Shown here piece after piece: positions 34,494-46,141 of a stretch of 64,000 nt of DNA. The notes under the pieces are model-generated. The model was not told where the DNA came from and made no database searches. It saw only the letters and a program-made list of their open reading frames with translations. The position numbers were made by a program, and so were the translations under genes. This DNA is from Mycoplasmataceae bacterium (GTDB lineage Bacteria > Bacillota_I > Bacilli_A > Mycoplasmatales > Mycoplasmoidaceae): NCBI GenBank assembly GCA_031290395.1, contig JAITNN010000007.1:62001-126000 (forward strand), written 5' to 3'. The first letter of the stretch is position 1, and each line of letters opens with the position of its first letter.

Positions 34494-35771
34494 TTATTTA
34501 ACTTTTTTGATAAAGAAAGTTAAGCCACCACCACCAATTAAAATAACTATGACTGCGATGAATAGGGCTGTGTAATTATTGGGGCCACCAATCATTAAAA
34601 ATAATGGAGCAATTGCAGGCCCAATAGATTGCGGCAATGTAGATGAAATATTTGATATGCCCATTCATTTGCCAGCTTCTTGTTGGTTAGGCATAACTAA
34701 AGTAACTACCACTTGTGAGACTGTATTGACGATCCCATTCACAAAACCGAGTACCACAGCCACTACATACATTACTCATTGTTGAGTTACAAAAGCAATT
34801 AGCAATAGAGCCCCTATAAAAAAAGCAGCTGAAATGATAATAAATAATTTGCGCCCTCCAAACATATCTGTGAGTTTACCAGACACAACACTACCAACAA
34901 CAGCACAAGCCGCAGCAATTATGTTCACAATAAGCAAAACCTCTTGTGGTTTGGTATCGTGGTCTGGAGGATTGGGATAAATTTTATCTTGCAAATAAAA
35001 TAAGAGGTAAGCGGTAACGCAAGAAATTCCCATGAAAAGCAAAAATCTGCATATTAGTATTTTAGTGAAGTCTGAATTCTTAATTGGATTAAATGTGAAA
35101 CTAGTGATTAAATTTTTTCAAAAACGCATTTTGCCTTGAGGTTTTTGAATAGGAGTATCTTTTAAGAATATGATAAAAATTGCAATTAGAATTGCTCCAA
35201 ATATTCCTGGTGCGATAAACAATAAATATTGTCCAATAGTTTGATAATCAACCATTGTTGTAAATAACGTAGCAATGCCAGCACCCGACAACATTCCCAC
35301 TGTTCCACCTAAACCAGATGCCGCAGAAATAGTCCCACGATATTTAGGACTAGATTTATCTACCATAATTGCATTTAGTGCGGCAATAGCTAAGTTAAAT
35401 GCTATTTGAGTTAAACATCAAACTAATATAAGGCTTCATAATTGATTGCAAAATGTCAAGGTACATAAAAATATAGTCCCGCCTACCAAACCACTAATTA
35501 AAAATGGTTTACGTCTTCCCATTTTAGAATAACAACCATCAGATAGTTTCCCAAAAATGGGGTTAGATATCAATGCACACACTGCACCTACCGCTAAAAT
35601 AATGGATAAATATGTAGTTTTTTTATCATCTCCAAATAAATCACCAACTTTATAGGCTAAGCTTATAGTGGTAGGGGCTAACAATGCACATCATGCTCCA
35701 AAAAAAGCAAGAGCATACAAAACTAGAAATTTGAATGGTGGTTTACCAGTGACATAATTTTTAGTTTGCAT
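34494..35771 (-). CDS. MFS transporter, probably for sugars or glycosides
   Basis: A 425-residue protein with twelve hydrophobic segments in two halves. The MFS loop 2-3 motif is present as GKLSDGCYSKMGRRKP, and the equivalent in the second half is GKLTDMFGGRKL. Its start is three bases after the stop of a GH1 beta-glycosidase on the same strand, and a GH92 mannosidase lies further upstream. Uptake of the released sugar or disaccharide is the natural reading, though the substrate is not encoded in any motif I can see. Confidence 0.82.
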
Positions 35772-35773
35772 AC

Positions 35774-37015
35774 TTATTTAGGCTCATCCCTTCTTTGTTT
35801 TAGTTGTTCTGCATACCACTTGGCAGAAGGTCTAATAGTTCGTTTCAATGTTTTTGGTTCAATTGCAATTAAACCAAAACGAGGTCAAAATCCTTTATCT
35901 CATTCGAAATTATCAAATGCCGATCAATGCAAGTAACCAAGCATTTGAACACCGTTATTTTGTGCTACTTCAATTGCCTTCATTGTTTCCTCTATCCATC
36001 ATTTACGTCTTGTATCAGCAGCATCCGCTAAACCATTTTCAGTAATCAGGATTGGTAGATGATATTTTTTGTAAAGTTGTTCAATGATGATATGAATATC
36101 ATATGGTCTAGCATCTCAACCCAGATCGTTCATAATAGCGCAGGGATTTTTGACTTTGCCGTTAATAAAGGTGTCATGGTTGTATCAATTGATGCCTAAA
36201 AAATCCATATATTTATATGTACTTTTTAAAAAGTGAGTGTCTCTTCGATATACGCTGAAGGCTCTTGCTAATTTAGTTTTGATTTTCTTATCGCCTAATT
36301 CAGTTGTACCTGTATTATGAGCAATGGAAATTTGAAATGATGGGTTGATTGATTTGGCTGTTTTATAAACTTGGTTGTGAGCATAAATTAAATGCCTTGA
36401 AATGCCTAAACATTTCGTAAAAGATTTCTTTTGTGGTGGTCATTCACCAAATAGATAGCTTATTCCGGTGTAGATCATAGGTTCGTTTAATGTTAAGATG
36501 TAAACAATATCATCTTTAAGAGCATTTAATACATATTCACAATACCTAACAAAAAGTTTAACATTTGATTTATTTTCAAACCCGCCCCTGTTCGTAAATC
36601 ATGTTGGCATTGTTCAATGTCACAAAGAAACAACCGGAGTAATGTTATGTTTCTTTAGCTCAAGAAGATATCGCTTGATAAATTTAATTTCTTCTTCACT
36701 AAATTTACCTTCTTCTGGTTCAACCCTACCTCATTCAATGCTGAAACGAAAAGCATTAATGTTCAAAGATTTTAATAATTTAAAATCTTCTACATAGTGT
36801 TTACGATGTTGTATGCCCAAACCACAAATATAGTTGTTTGGATCTTCGCCTTCTAACAAGAAATCTTTGTAGTTAGGCACAAAAGAAAACTTTTTTTCGT
36901 ATTCGGATGCTAATCTCTTAGCGTTTGTTTTTTCCCATTCTGCTCATTGGGTTCCAGGACAACCATCTGTTTGATAGGTGGCAATGGAAGCACCTCATAA
37001 AAATTTATCATTCAT
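35774..37015 (-). CDS. glycoside hydrolase family 1 (beta-glucosidase / 6-phospho-beta-glycosidase-like)
   Basis: A 413-residue retaining beta-glycosidase. FRFSIEWGRVEPEEG, the acid/base motif TLNEPMIY and the nucleophile motif ITENGLAD are all present, as is a C-terminal aglycone-site region (YLHWSAFDNFEWDKGF). It has no signal peptide, so it acts in the cytosol on imported sugars. Whether it needs 6-phosphorylated substrates cannot be settled by eye. It is opened by several TGA Trp codons. It is the middle gene of the GH92-GH1-MFS cluster, 49 bases after the mannosidase. Confidence 0.93.
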
Positions 37016-37064
37016 ATACAAATTTTACAACTTAGTTTGGTAAATGATTACCAAATTATTCTTA

Positions 37065-40000
37065 TTAAATCAATTGAATTTCTGCTATTTGTCAAGCAGA
37101 TGCTGCGGATGTAATTATGATTTTGTAATAAGCATAAGTGGTACTATTAGATAAGTTAAATATTCTAGTGTCGTAAGGATTTTTAATGCTTTGGTTATCC
37201 ATATTATAGATGGGCGTTCAAGAGATGTTGTTATCGCTACCTAGCACTTTAATATTCGATAATTGCAATGGCGTTGCTCCGGATGTCAAACCTAATGTTT
37301 CAATCCTAATAGATGTAGTGGGCTGTCACATTAATTCAACCCGATTGTTTGTAAAATTTGAAAATTCAGAAATTGTTGTTGCGTCGCCATCCGTTAAATT
37401 AGCAATATTGGTAATTGCACCGCCAGTCGGAGTTGTAACATCACTTAATGTAGAACCAATACATTTGTCTGCAACCAAGTTCCTTGTTACACCCGTAATA
37501 GTTCTTTCGCCCCAAGTGGTTGGTGTTTTACTCATTTTATATTCAATGGTGTGATTGCCTTTTAATAATGACGAAGCTTGTACATGCACATCATTTAAAG
37601 TAATACCGTCTATTTTGGCAGACTTAATGTAGACATTGTCACCGGTTTTATCATCTGTTTTTACAGTTATCTTATTACCGTTATCTCGATTAATAGTGAT
37701 ATTGTCAAATAATGGTGATGTAACAACATATTGATCTTTCCCCAAAGCTAAATCATATAAACCAATCATGGACAATATATACCAAGAAGACATTTCTCCG
37801 TTGTCTTCGTCGCCAACATAACCTTGGCCAATATCACTACCAGTAAACATACGATGCAAAATTTCTCTTGTTAGTTGCTGTGTCTTAGCTGGTCTTCCCG
37901 CTTCTGCATACATAAATGGAATATGATGTGATGGTTGATTGCTCATAACAAGCTGACCAAATCTAGCGTCCCTTGTTTCTCTAGTAAAAGAATAAATCCC
38001 CCACTCCGAAGGAATGTTCCCCATATGCTGACCAGTTTCTGGTATTGAGAAGAATGTATCTAGTTTGCTAATCAATTTATCTTGCCCACCATATGCACCA
38101 ATTAATCCATTGACGTCATAAACAGGGGTAAATGCAAAGTTTCAACCGTTTCCTTCCACATACTCATATCCTCATTGTCTTGCGTCATAGTGGTTGTCCC
38201 CGTGTTCTGTAGAATCATGATCAAACCATGAACTATCTGTATTCTTTGATCTAAAGAATTGATTTTGGTTGGGATCAGTTTCATCATTTATGGTTGGGTC
38301 AAATAAGTTCCCATAGTTTTGCGAACGCTTAACGAGATACTCACCCGTTTCTCGAATCTGTTGCTTAGATTGACCAATTCTAGATTGTGCTAATGATTCA
38401 GTTAAATTACTATCATTAGATAATTTAATAGCTAATTGTCCTAAAGCATAATCATTTATTCAACTTTGAAAATCTCAATCAATCATATTTTCACCATTTG
38501 CTATATCTGTTGATGCGGTCCATCCACGATACATGGATTTATCTAAACCTTTTCGCCCCATATTTGTATCGGATGAATATTGAAATGAATCTGCAAGACC
38601 AGAGTTATAAATATTAATCACGGTATTTATATCTGTAACCGTACCATTCACATAGGCATTGGCAAAGGCACAGTCACTTGATGTGCCGGTCATGCAATCT
38701 GTGTATCCTGGAGCGGATCATCTTGAAACATAACCGCCTTCTAAGTATTGATATAAAAAACCATCAATTAAATCTTTAGCTAAATCAGGATACAAGATGG
38801 AATATAGTGGTCAAACAGTACGATATGTATCTCAAAAACCATTATTTACATATGTCTTTCCTGAAAAGATTTGTCCATTGGTTTCTGTATCAGTGGCATC
38901 ACCTATGGTTGGTAACACAGTACTTACATGCATATAACTAGGTGATTGTTTTGTATTAACATTTTCAAAAGATTCATTTGGGTATAAATTAATACGATAG
39001 AGATTTGAATAAACAGTTTTCTTTTGCTCATCAGTCGCATTAGCTTTCACTAAATCAATAGCTTGCAATTGTTTATTTCACACATTAGTGGCATGTTGAC
39101 GTACTGAATTGAAAGTTAAATTTTCATCTTTAATCTCTAAATCCAAGTTGTGCTTGGCTTGATTTAAACTAATATATGAAGTTGCAAATTTCATTTCTAC
39201 CGTTTTATTACCATCTAAAGTGAATTGACAATATTGTCTATCTGGTTTTCCTGCTTGATCACCAGTTGCATGACCAACAGTAAAATTGGATGATGAAAAT
39301 TCCCCATATATAAACATACGAGTTTGTCCACCGCGATAGTCACCACTACCCCATGCACCATTTTCTACTCATCCATGAAATACGTTTGCAGCATAACCTC
39401 CGGCGGTATCATTGAATACAAAACTATCATTACTATTAGCATCTCTAGAAGGATCTTGCGTGTCTAATAACGAATCAAAGATAATCCTACCAGTACTAAC
39501 ATCTTTTGGAAAAGTGAATTTAAAAATAGCACTATGATCATTGGGGGCAATTTCACCAATAATGCCATTATTAAATTTAACTGAATAATAATCCGGTTGA
39601 GCAACTTCGTTGTCGTGACTATAAGCTAAACTTCTCTCGTCAGCTTTGACATTGACTATGGAACCAATTTGTGGCATAACACAAAATTGATCGTAATCGT
39701 GCATCCATGGTGCCGGTTCATGACTAACGCCGAAACCATTTAATGTTGGTAGATTATCACTATTATTAAATTTTTTATAGTCATATAGCCAGTCTGCCCC
39801 CTCACCCAATTGTTTTGCGTGTTGGATAGGCGTATAAAAATTAAATCCATGAGGTAATGCAGTAGCCGGAAAGGTGGAACCCCTAGACCAATCCATGTGA
39901 CCATCAGTGCCTCTTCTAGTGTCTACATAATTAGTTAATGAGGAATTGTCGATTTTAGTTTTATCACCAATAAATATGTCATCAATGAATCCATTAATAA

Positions 40001-40757
40001 TCTTATTGGTAGCAGCCTGTTCAGGGTTGGCTAATTTATCGCCATAATATTCTTGATTTAAATCTGGACTAACCATATCATAACTAATAACAATCGCATG
40101 AATATGTTTACCAGCTAGTTGATGTAAGTCTACCTTAACAAGATTTCATTGATAAGAATATAAACATTTGGCGTCACCTTGTTCTCTTGCACTTAAACCA
40201 TTACCATTAATATCTTTAAGCCCAGAGTTAGATAGTAATTTCAAATTGCCAAATGATCCATTGTCATTGTATAACAAGTCCACCGTGACATAAGTGGATA
40301 AAAAATTTAAGTTATGTTGCAAATCTAAATCTGTGTTATCGGCAAAATTGGGAAAAATTTTGTAAGAAAATTCAGTATCTTTGCCGATAACAATATTTAA
40401 ATCTTTATAAATGTAACTACTAAAAGTTGTCCTAGTTAAATCAGTGCTATATGTTGCTTTATATTCAAATGATTTCTTACCAGTATATCCAGTCCCATCC
40501 TCGTTAGTAGTGTTTGTACCGTAACCATGCGTTGGACCAGTAGTTAATTGAGTTTCAATATCAGTAATATTGACAGGCGAAACATTGGTGGTGTTTTCTA
40601 ATGGCACAGGATCAGAAGTTTCAAAAGAAGAGGAAAATGGATTAATCGTACCCGGTCCATTGGAACATGATGTGCCCAATATAACTGCACTAGATACCAA
40701 ACCGCAAGCTCCTATTGAAAATAGAGAAATCATTTTATTCTTAGACAATTTTTGCAT
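37065..40757 (-). CDS. GH92 alpha-mannosidase lipoprotein with C-terminal carbohydrate-binding domain
   Basis: A 1230-residue exported lipoprotein: a basic start, a hydrophobic helix, then Cys31 in LGTSC. After a ~180-residue jelly-roll-like region comes the GH92 domain, starting near residue 265 (YVDTRRGTDGHMDWSRGS, then TFPATALPHGF). It contains the catalytic-site motif DNGEMSSWYILSMIGLY near residue 985. The last ~140 residues look like an F5/8 type C (discoidin) domain. GH92 enzymes are calcium-dependent exo-alpha-mannosidases, mostly acting on alpha-1,2-, 1,3- or 1,6-linked mannose of N-glycans or yeast-type mannans. The ATG is 17 bases after a minus-strand TATAAT at 40775-40780. The alternative start six bases earlier is TTG. 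Confidence 0.92.
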
Positions 40758-41223
40758 ATTCAATGTTGAGATATATTATACGAATTATGCTTGACAAATT
40801 TGGGAAATGTACTGTAATTTTGCTGCGATTATGTCCTAATTGTCTATATCCCAAAAGGTGTTAAAAGTGGAAAAAAATAGGAGTTAATGTTGATAAGCAA
40901 AAAACACTAATAGCAAGTGTAATAAAATTGACATTGATGTGTAATTTGTTACATTAGAGAATTTATGAAAACTACATGCCTTAAAATTTAATTTTCAATT
41001 TGTTGGATTGATTAATGAACAATAAAATTCATTCATAATTAATGTTTATATGTCTAAGTGTAGGCGACAACATTAATATCTTTAATATAAGATAAACTTT
41101 TTATTAAAAATTAAGCAAACACCGACTTTCATTGTTTTTTGTAAAAGTCGGCGTTTAGTCAATTCTATTAACAAGATTTTTGTCTGGTTTAGGAGTTAAT
41201 AATCACTTACTCCAAACATAATT
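40758..41223. other. 465-base intergenic region with promoters and hairpin
   Basis: No gene of normal size. On the plus strand there is TTGACA (40791-40796), a 16-base spacer and TGTAAT (40813-40818). A second set is TTGACA (40928-40933), 16 bases and TACATT (40950-40955). The minus-strand TATAAT for the GH92 gene is at 40775. A strong hairpin lies at about 41118-41159. A 7-codon frame after AGGAG starts near 40889. The region may make a small RNA. Confidence 0.5.
41118..41159. terminator. strong long-stem hairpin
   Basis: AAAC-x-CCGACTTT pairs with AAAGTCGG-x-GTTT around a 16-base T-rich loop. On the minus strand it is followed by a T-rich run, so it fits a terminator for tilS (stop at 41224). 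On the plus strand it could be the 3' end of a small RNA from the promoters at 40791 and 40928. Confidence 0.6.
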
Positions 41224-42108
41224 TTATTGTTTTACAACTTTAATAAAATCGTCTATTTTTTGTAAATACAAATCATTATCAATTCTTAGCTTAGTGTTCT
41301 TATGGGATGCTTCAATTCATTGAATAACTAGTTGAATCTTATCTCTATTAATTGTATTGACATCACAATTTTTTAGCATTATATAAACGACATAATATTT
41401 GTGCTTAGACAACATATCTTTAAAAACCGTGGTGTCATAGCTCAAATATTTTCAAAGGTTGAATTCATTGTGAATGGTGCGACGCTCTTTGCGATGCTCT
41501 TTATTAAAGCATTGTACTCGTTGAAATTCAGTTTCTTTAGCGCTTGAAGATAATAGAGATAGTGCTTTTCTAACTCTATTGCGTTCGTATAAATCAGAAT
41601 CATTAGTTTCATCAACACCAAAAATAACGTGTTTCTTATTGCAATAAGTAATGAGTTCATCTTTTCATTTATTTAATAATGGACGATAAACATTAAGCGA
41701 TTGATAGGTATTCTTATTGTGAATGCCCAAAAATAGTGTGGCTGACCCTCTTTTTTTTTGCATCATGGCTGTTTCTAAAAAATCATCTTTCGTATGAGCC
41801 ACTAAAACATTATCAATTTGTAATTTCTTAGCGCATTTTAAAAAGAAGTCATACCGGATTAACCTTGCTACGGCTTGAAAATTATTATTTTGCTTTTCAT
41901 AATTTTCATACATTGTTTTAGTCACATTTAAAACTTCCAATTTTAAATGATGATGTTTGCAATAATTTTCTACAATGTTAGTATCCCGTTGTGCTGTAAC
42001 TCTTTTGTTGTAATTCACATGACAAACTGAAACTATATGTTTTTTAAACATATCTAACATGGCCATAGAATCTGGGCCACCGGATATTGCTGCAATATAT
42101 TTGGCCAT
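41224..42108 (-). CDS. tilS: tRNA(Ile)-lysidine synthase
   Basis: TilS makes lysidine at C34 of tRNA-Ile(CAU), letting it read AUA. The 294-residue product has the PP-loop ISGGPDSMAML (residues 8-18), HVNYNKR, VAHTKDDFLETAMMQKKRG and NRVRKAL. It is shorter than proteobacterial TilS and of the usual mollicute size. It starts two bases after fhs. In many Firmicutes tilS sits next to hpt and ftsH; here those genes lie 8 kb away in another unit. Confidence 0.94.
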
Positions 42109-42110
42109 AA

Positions 42111-43685
42111 TTACATTTTACAAGCAGCTGGTACTTTCGGTAATCCAGGCATTCTAAAGATGTCACCAGCCATGACAATAATGAAATTTACACCATTAGC
42201 TAAAATAATATCTTTTACATGAATTTGGAAAGGACCATTAATAATGATTTGTTTTGGATCATCACTAAATGTTAATGGGGTTTTTGCCATACAAACTCAT
42301 GCTGATGAATTAGTGAGCCGATTTATTTTATCAATAGCGTTCTTACTATAAACAACACCACTAGCACCATAACAACGTTTGACAATTTTATCGATTTTAG
42401 TTTTAAGACTATCTTGCATTGAATAAGCTGGAATTATTTTAGATGGTTGTTGAGCTAATTTTATTACTTTATTAGCTAAATCAATAGTTCCTTGGGAACC
42501 ATTGATAAATAATGTTGTAAGTGAATATTCCACTTGTTCAGTCTGAAAGAAATGTTCCAATACTACCAATTCTTTTTTTGTGTCAGTATTAAATTGATTG
42601 ATAGCTACAACAATTGGCATACCAAATGATTTAATGTTAGAGATGTGTTGTCGCAAATTATCTAGCCCAATAGTTAATGATTTAATATCTTCATTGCCTA
42701 ATTTTTTTGCGTCAGCTCCACCGTGCATCTTTAATGATCTCACACTAGCCACCAACACAACGGCATTTGGCTTAATTTTCCCATTATGACAAACTATATC
42801 CATAAATTTCTCTGCGCCTAAATCGCTACCAAATCCCGCTTCAGTAATGGCATATTCGCCAATATTCATTGCTGTTTTAGTAGCAAATAAACTATTGCAT
42901 CCGTGAGCAATATTAGCAAATGGTCCACCATGAATTAATGCAAGATTACCTTCTAACGATTGCACTGCATTTGGTCATAAAGCATTTTGTAATATTTTCA
43001 TCAAAGCACCTGTAATACAAAAGTCTTTAACATAAATTGGTTTTTTGGCCAATGAATAAGCCACAATAATGTTATCAATGCGATGAGTCATTTCCTTCAC
43101 ATCATTAGATAAACAAAAAATAGCCATTAATTCACTAGCAACAGTAATATCAAATCCTGTTTTGTATTTAATGTGTCTCTTCGCATTAATCACAACTTCA
43201 ATATCTCTCAATGCACGATCGTTCACATCAAGCACACGTCTTCAAATAATATTTTTAACATCAATATTGAATTCATTACCTCAATAGATGTGATTGTCAA
43301 TGCAAGCTGATATTAAATTATTAGCGGCTGTAATTGCGTGGAAATCCCCTGTTAAATGTAAATCAATATCATCTTTGGGAACAACTTGTGCTTTACCGCC
43401 ACCATTGGCTCCACCTTTAACACCGAATACTGGTCCCATTGAAGGTTCTCTCAAAGCAACGATCGATTTCTTGCCCAATTTATTTAATGCATCGTTTAAG
43501 CCAATAGAGACAGTAGTTTTTCCTTCACCAGCTGGTGTTGGTGAAATGGCCGTCACTAAGATTAATTTCTTATTGTTATTTGGTTGTTTTAATAATGGTT
43601 TCACTTTAGCCAAATACTCACCATAGAAAATGGTGTCTTTTGCGCTAATGTGATACTTCTTTAAAATGTTACTAATTAGTTTCAT
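42111..43685 (-). CDS. fhs: formate-tetrahydrofolate ligase
   Basis: The enzyme makes 10-formyl-THF from formate, THF and ATP. The 524-residue product has [12 protein letters not shown] (P-loop, about residues 48-59), [34 protein letters not shown] and the C-terminal [15 protein letters not shown]. Trp codons are mostly TGA. It forms an operon with tilS. With FolD and the cyclo-ligase it supplies formyl groups for initiator Met-tRNA and for purines. Confidence 0.97.
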
Positions 43686-43720
43686 ATTACTATTAATTAT
43701 AGAGACGAAATAAAATAAAA

Positions 43721-43741
43721 AACCAACACAAAGTGTTGGTT
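43721..43741 (-). terminator. terminator of the 190-aa membrane protein gene
   Basis: A perfect 9-bp stem (AACCAACAC/GTGTTGGTT) with a 3-base loop, followed on the minus strand by TTTTTTATTTTATTT. A clear intrinsic terminator 22 bases after the stop at 43764. Confidence 0.85.
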
Positions 43742-43763
43742 AATTAATAAATCTAATAAATCT

Positions 43764-44336
43764 TTATTTCTGAGCTAGTTTAGCACTAGCAAATATAGAT
43801 GTCCCCGCTTGAGCAACACAAGCTAAACAACTCAAACTTAAAACTACATATCCAGTTGTTGTAAATGGCAAGTTCATAGATGTGCTTGGATCAAAACCGC
43901 CTTCAAACTTTAATATATCCAAAATAGGATCATTAGTTCCCGAAGTTGGTAAGTAAGTCAACCCCCCCATTATATTAAGAGCAACTATAAAAATAATTCC
44001 TAATACAAATGAAATTAATAAATATTTTTGTGCTTTTAATTGGTGTTTATTAATTATTAAACCAGTTATTGCAGCAATTAAACCTAATCCACTAAACGTG
44101 AATGCCACAATGCCTAGTGGAGAAGCGGTTTCTGTTATAACAGACGATAAATCCGCTGTGTTTTGTCAATATCCAACATCAAAATACATCCCACCCGCTA
44201 CAAATCCAAAATCTAGTTTTTGATCGCATAATGTAGCAACACTTATAACAACGGCCGCTAAAATAAATAACAATAACAATGTGTTAGCAAACAAAAACTT
44301 TGATGATTTTTTATTTTTTTGTACTTTTGTACTCAT
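43764..44336 (-). CDS. four-helix membrane protein, 190 aa
   Basis: Four hydrophobic segments lie at about residues 14-34, 75-97, 106-128 and 158-182, with a ~35-residue outer loop after the first (ending before SPLGIVAFTF). Family not recognised; the general claudin-like layout recurs in the 197-aa protein at 60871. It has a good ribosome site (AAAGGAGAAAG). A C7 tract at 43962-43968 codes part of Met-Gly-Gly in helix 3. It is a one-gene unit with its own terminator. Confidence 0.7.
43962..43968. repeat. C7 homopolymer tract in a membrane protein gene
   Basis: Seven C on the plus strand, in frame in the 190-aa membrane protein gene. A slip would truncate the protein within helix 3. Confidence 0.85.
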
Positions 44337-44368
44337 ATATTATCTTTCTCCTTTAAATAATAACGATG

Positions 44369-44376
44369 ATTATAAT
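44369..44376. promoter_or_regulatory. self-complementary -10 box serving both strands
   Basis: ATTATAAT contains a TATAAT on each strand (44369-44374 minus, 44371-44376 plus). It lies between the divergent membrane-protein gene (start 44336) and the helicase gene (start 44386). The helicase side leaves nine bases to the ATG, so it should be near-leaderless. Confidence 0.55.
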
Positions 44377-44385
44377 ACTACAAAT

Positions 44386-45663
44386 ATGAAAAACCATGAG
44401 TTTTTAAGTTTGTTAGATGACATTGCCAAGCGTAAACAATCTTTGTTTATTACAGGCCCAGCGGGTGTTGGTAAAACACATTTATTACTTGCTATATACA
44501 ATTCTTTAAAAGCGGAAGGCGACAAAATTGTATTAACTTCCACCACGGGAATCAATGCCTTAAATTTAGGTGGTATTACCATTCATAAACTTATGGGTCT
44601 ACAAAATAGAAGCGATATGGGTTATATTGGTTTTATGAAATCTTCTTTTTTATTCCGAGGCATCGCTCAACGAATGACTAAGGTAGATTACATTATTATT
44701 GACGAAGTGTCTATGCTCCGTGCCGACACTTTTGAACTAATTAACGAAATCTTAAAACAAGCTACTAAATGTGATGAACCATTTGGTGGCAAGGTAATGA
44801 TTTTTACAGGTGACTTCTATCAAATACCACCCGTTGTAAAAAGCTGAGAGAAACAACAAAACCAATGGTTGTTTAATTCACCATCATGAAAAGCAGCTAA
44901 CATTCGTACAATTCATTTGCAAGACGTATATCGCCAAGAAGATGAAGAGTTTGTTCAATTTCTTAATGATGTACGAACTGGCAAATGAAACCCAAAAACA
45001 GCTTCTATTTTAGAAAAGTGTGTTGATCGTAAAATGCCCGCTGATACAACTGTCTTCTTTTCAACAAATGAAGAATGCGACAATTTTAATGTTAAGCGTT
45101 TGAATGATATCCCTGGCAAAATGTATACATTTGAAGCAGAAGTCAAAGGCAAACGAAATCATAAATTTAAACACGATAAAGAGGCTATTGTGCGTGATTG
45201 TATTGCCAAACCCATACTTCAATTAAAAGTAAACGCTAGAGTTATTGCTATTAGCAACGATACAAAGGGTAGATATATGAATGGTTCTATCGGTTATGTT
45301 ATATCTTGCGATGAGAAAAATTATATTGTGTCAGTCAAATTTGAGGGTAGCAATGAAATAATTAAACTCCGTCGTTATACTTGAGCAAGGTTGGGATTTG
45401 ATGGTAGACCTAAGGCTAGGTTTAAACAAGTGCCATTATTACCAGCATATGCTTTAACAATTCACAAGAGTCAAGGTATGACGTTAGATGCCGCTATTGT
45501 AGATTGTAAGAATATTTTTGCCTGTGGACAATTATATGTGGCATTATCTAGAGTGCGTAAATTGGAAAATTTAAAAGTCATCAATTTTGATAAAAGTCAA
45601 ATCATTGTTTCTAAAGAAGTGAAACAATTTTATGGGGAATTAAACAAACACAATTTAAGCTAG
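44386..45663 (+). CDS. Pif1/RecD-like superfamily 1B helicase
   Basis: A compact 425-residue helicase: Walker A ITGPAGVGKTHLL (about 23-35), STTGINALNLGG (Ia), IIIDEVSML (II), FTGDFYQIPPV (III), then the C-terminal LPAYALTIHKSQGMTLDAAIVD (V) and YVALSRVR (VI). This fits Pif1-like or single-domain RecD2-type 5'-3' helicases. It has none of RecD2's long N-terminal part. Such enzymes resolve blocked forks or structured DNA. There is no ribosome site. It overlaps the convergent flavodoxin gene by nine bases. Confidence 0.88.
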
Positions 45664-46107
45664 CTCTGTTTTTGGTGTAACTTTAATTTTGGTATTAATT
45701 CATTCTTTTAAATTAGTTAATGCTTCTGGTGTTTTAGCAGCAGATGCTTGGCACGCTCAACCTGAAATTGTGATAATGCCCTTCTTCTTAGACAAGAAAG
45801 CGTTAAATCTACTTTGTGCCCCTGCAGCTTTGGGTGAACCTTGTGTTGAGAAAATAAAAGCATCTGGCTTGCATGTATTTTCGCTAGTTCATTTAATATT
45901 ATTAATTCATTTCTTAAGTGTTCTACCAAATGATCCTGCATAGATACCACTACCAAAACCTACAACATTGTATTGTTCTAAGTTAACAATTGGATCGGTC
46001 TTAACATCTATTGCTGTACATCCTAATTCTTTAGCAATATTCTCTGCAATACCTTTAGTGTTGCCGTGTTTACCTGATTGATAAATAATAATTATTTTGT
46101 TTTCCAT
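45655..46107 (-). CDS. flavodoxin-like protein
   Basis: A 150-residue flavodoxin fold. The FMN phosphate loop is IIIIYQSGKHGNTKGIAENIA (positions 5-25), followed by VGFGSGIYAGSFGRTLKKWI and FSTQGSP. It resembles the flavodoxin/FldA-like or protoporphyrinogen-oxidase-like (HemG) small proteins. It probably carries electrons using FMN. AAAGGT precedes the ATG. It ends the hpt-ftsH-pnuC-pnuC run. Confidence 0.85.
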
Positions 46108-46141
46108 AAAATACCTTTTTATTAATTTTAATCTAATGTTG

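Noticed and set aside
38102-38287. Out-of-frame minus-strand frame in the GH92 gene, suggesting a frameshift
   Set aside because: The GH92 frame itself continues unbroken through this stretch with TGA as Trp; the other frame is a shadow.
41442-41660. Minus-strand frame suggesting a frameshifted tilS C-terminus
   Set aside because: The tilS frame runs on after a TGA Trp codon to 41224; the alternative frame is a coincidence.
45717-45956. Minus-strand frame over the flavodoxin gene
   Set aside because: It is out of frame with the flavodoxin motifs; the true frame ends at 45655.
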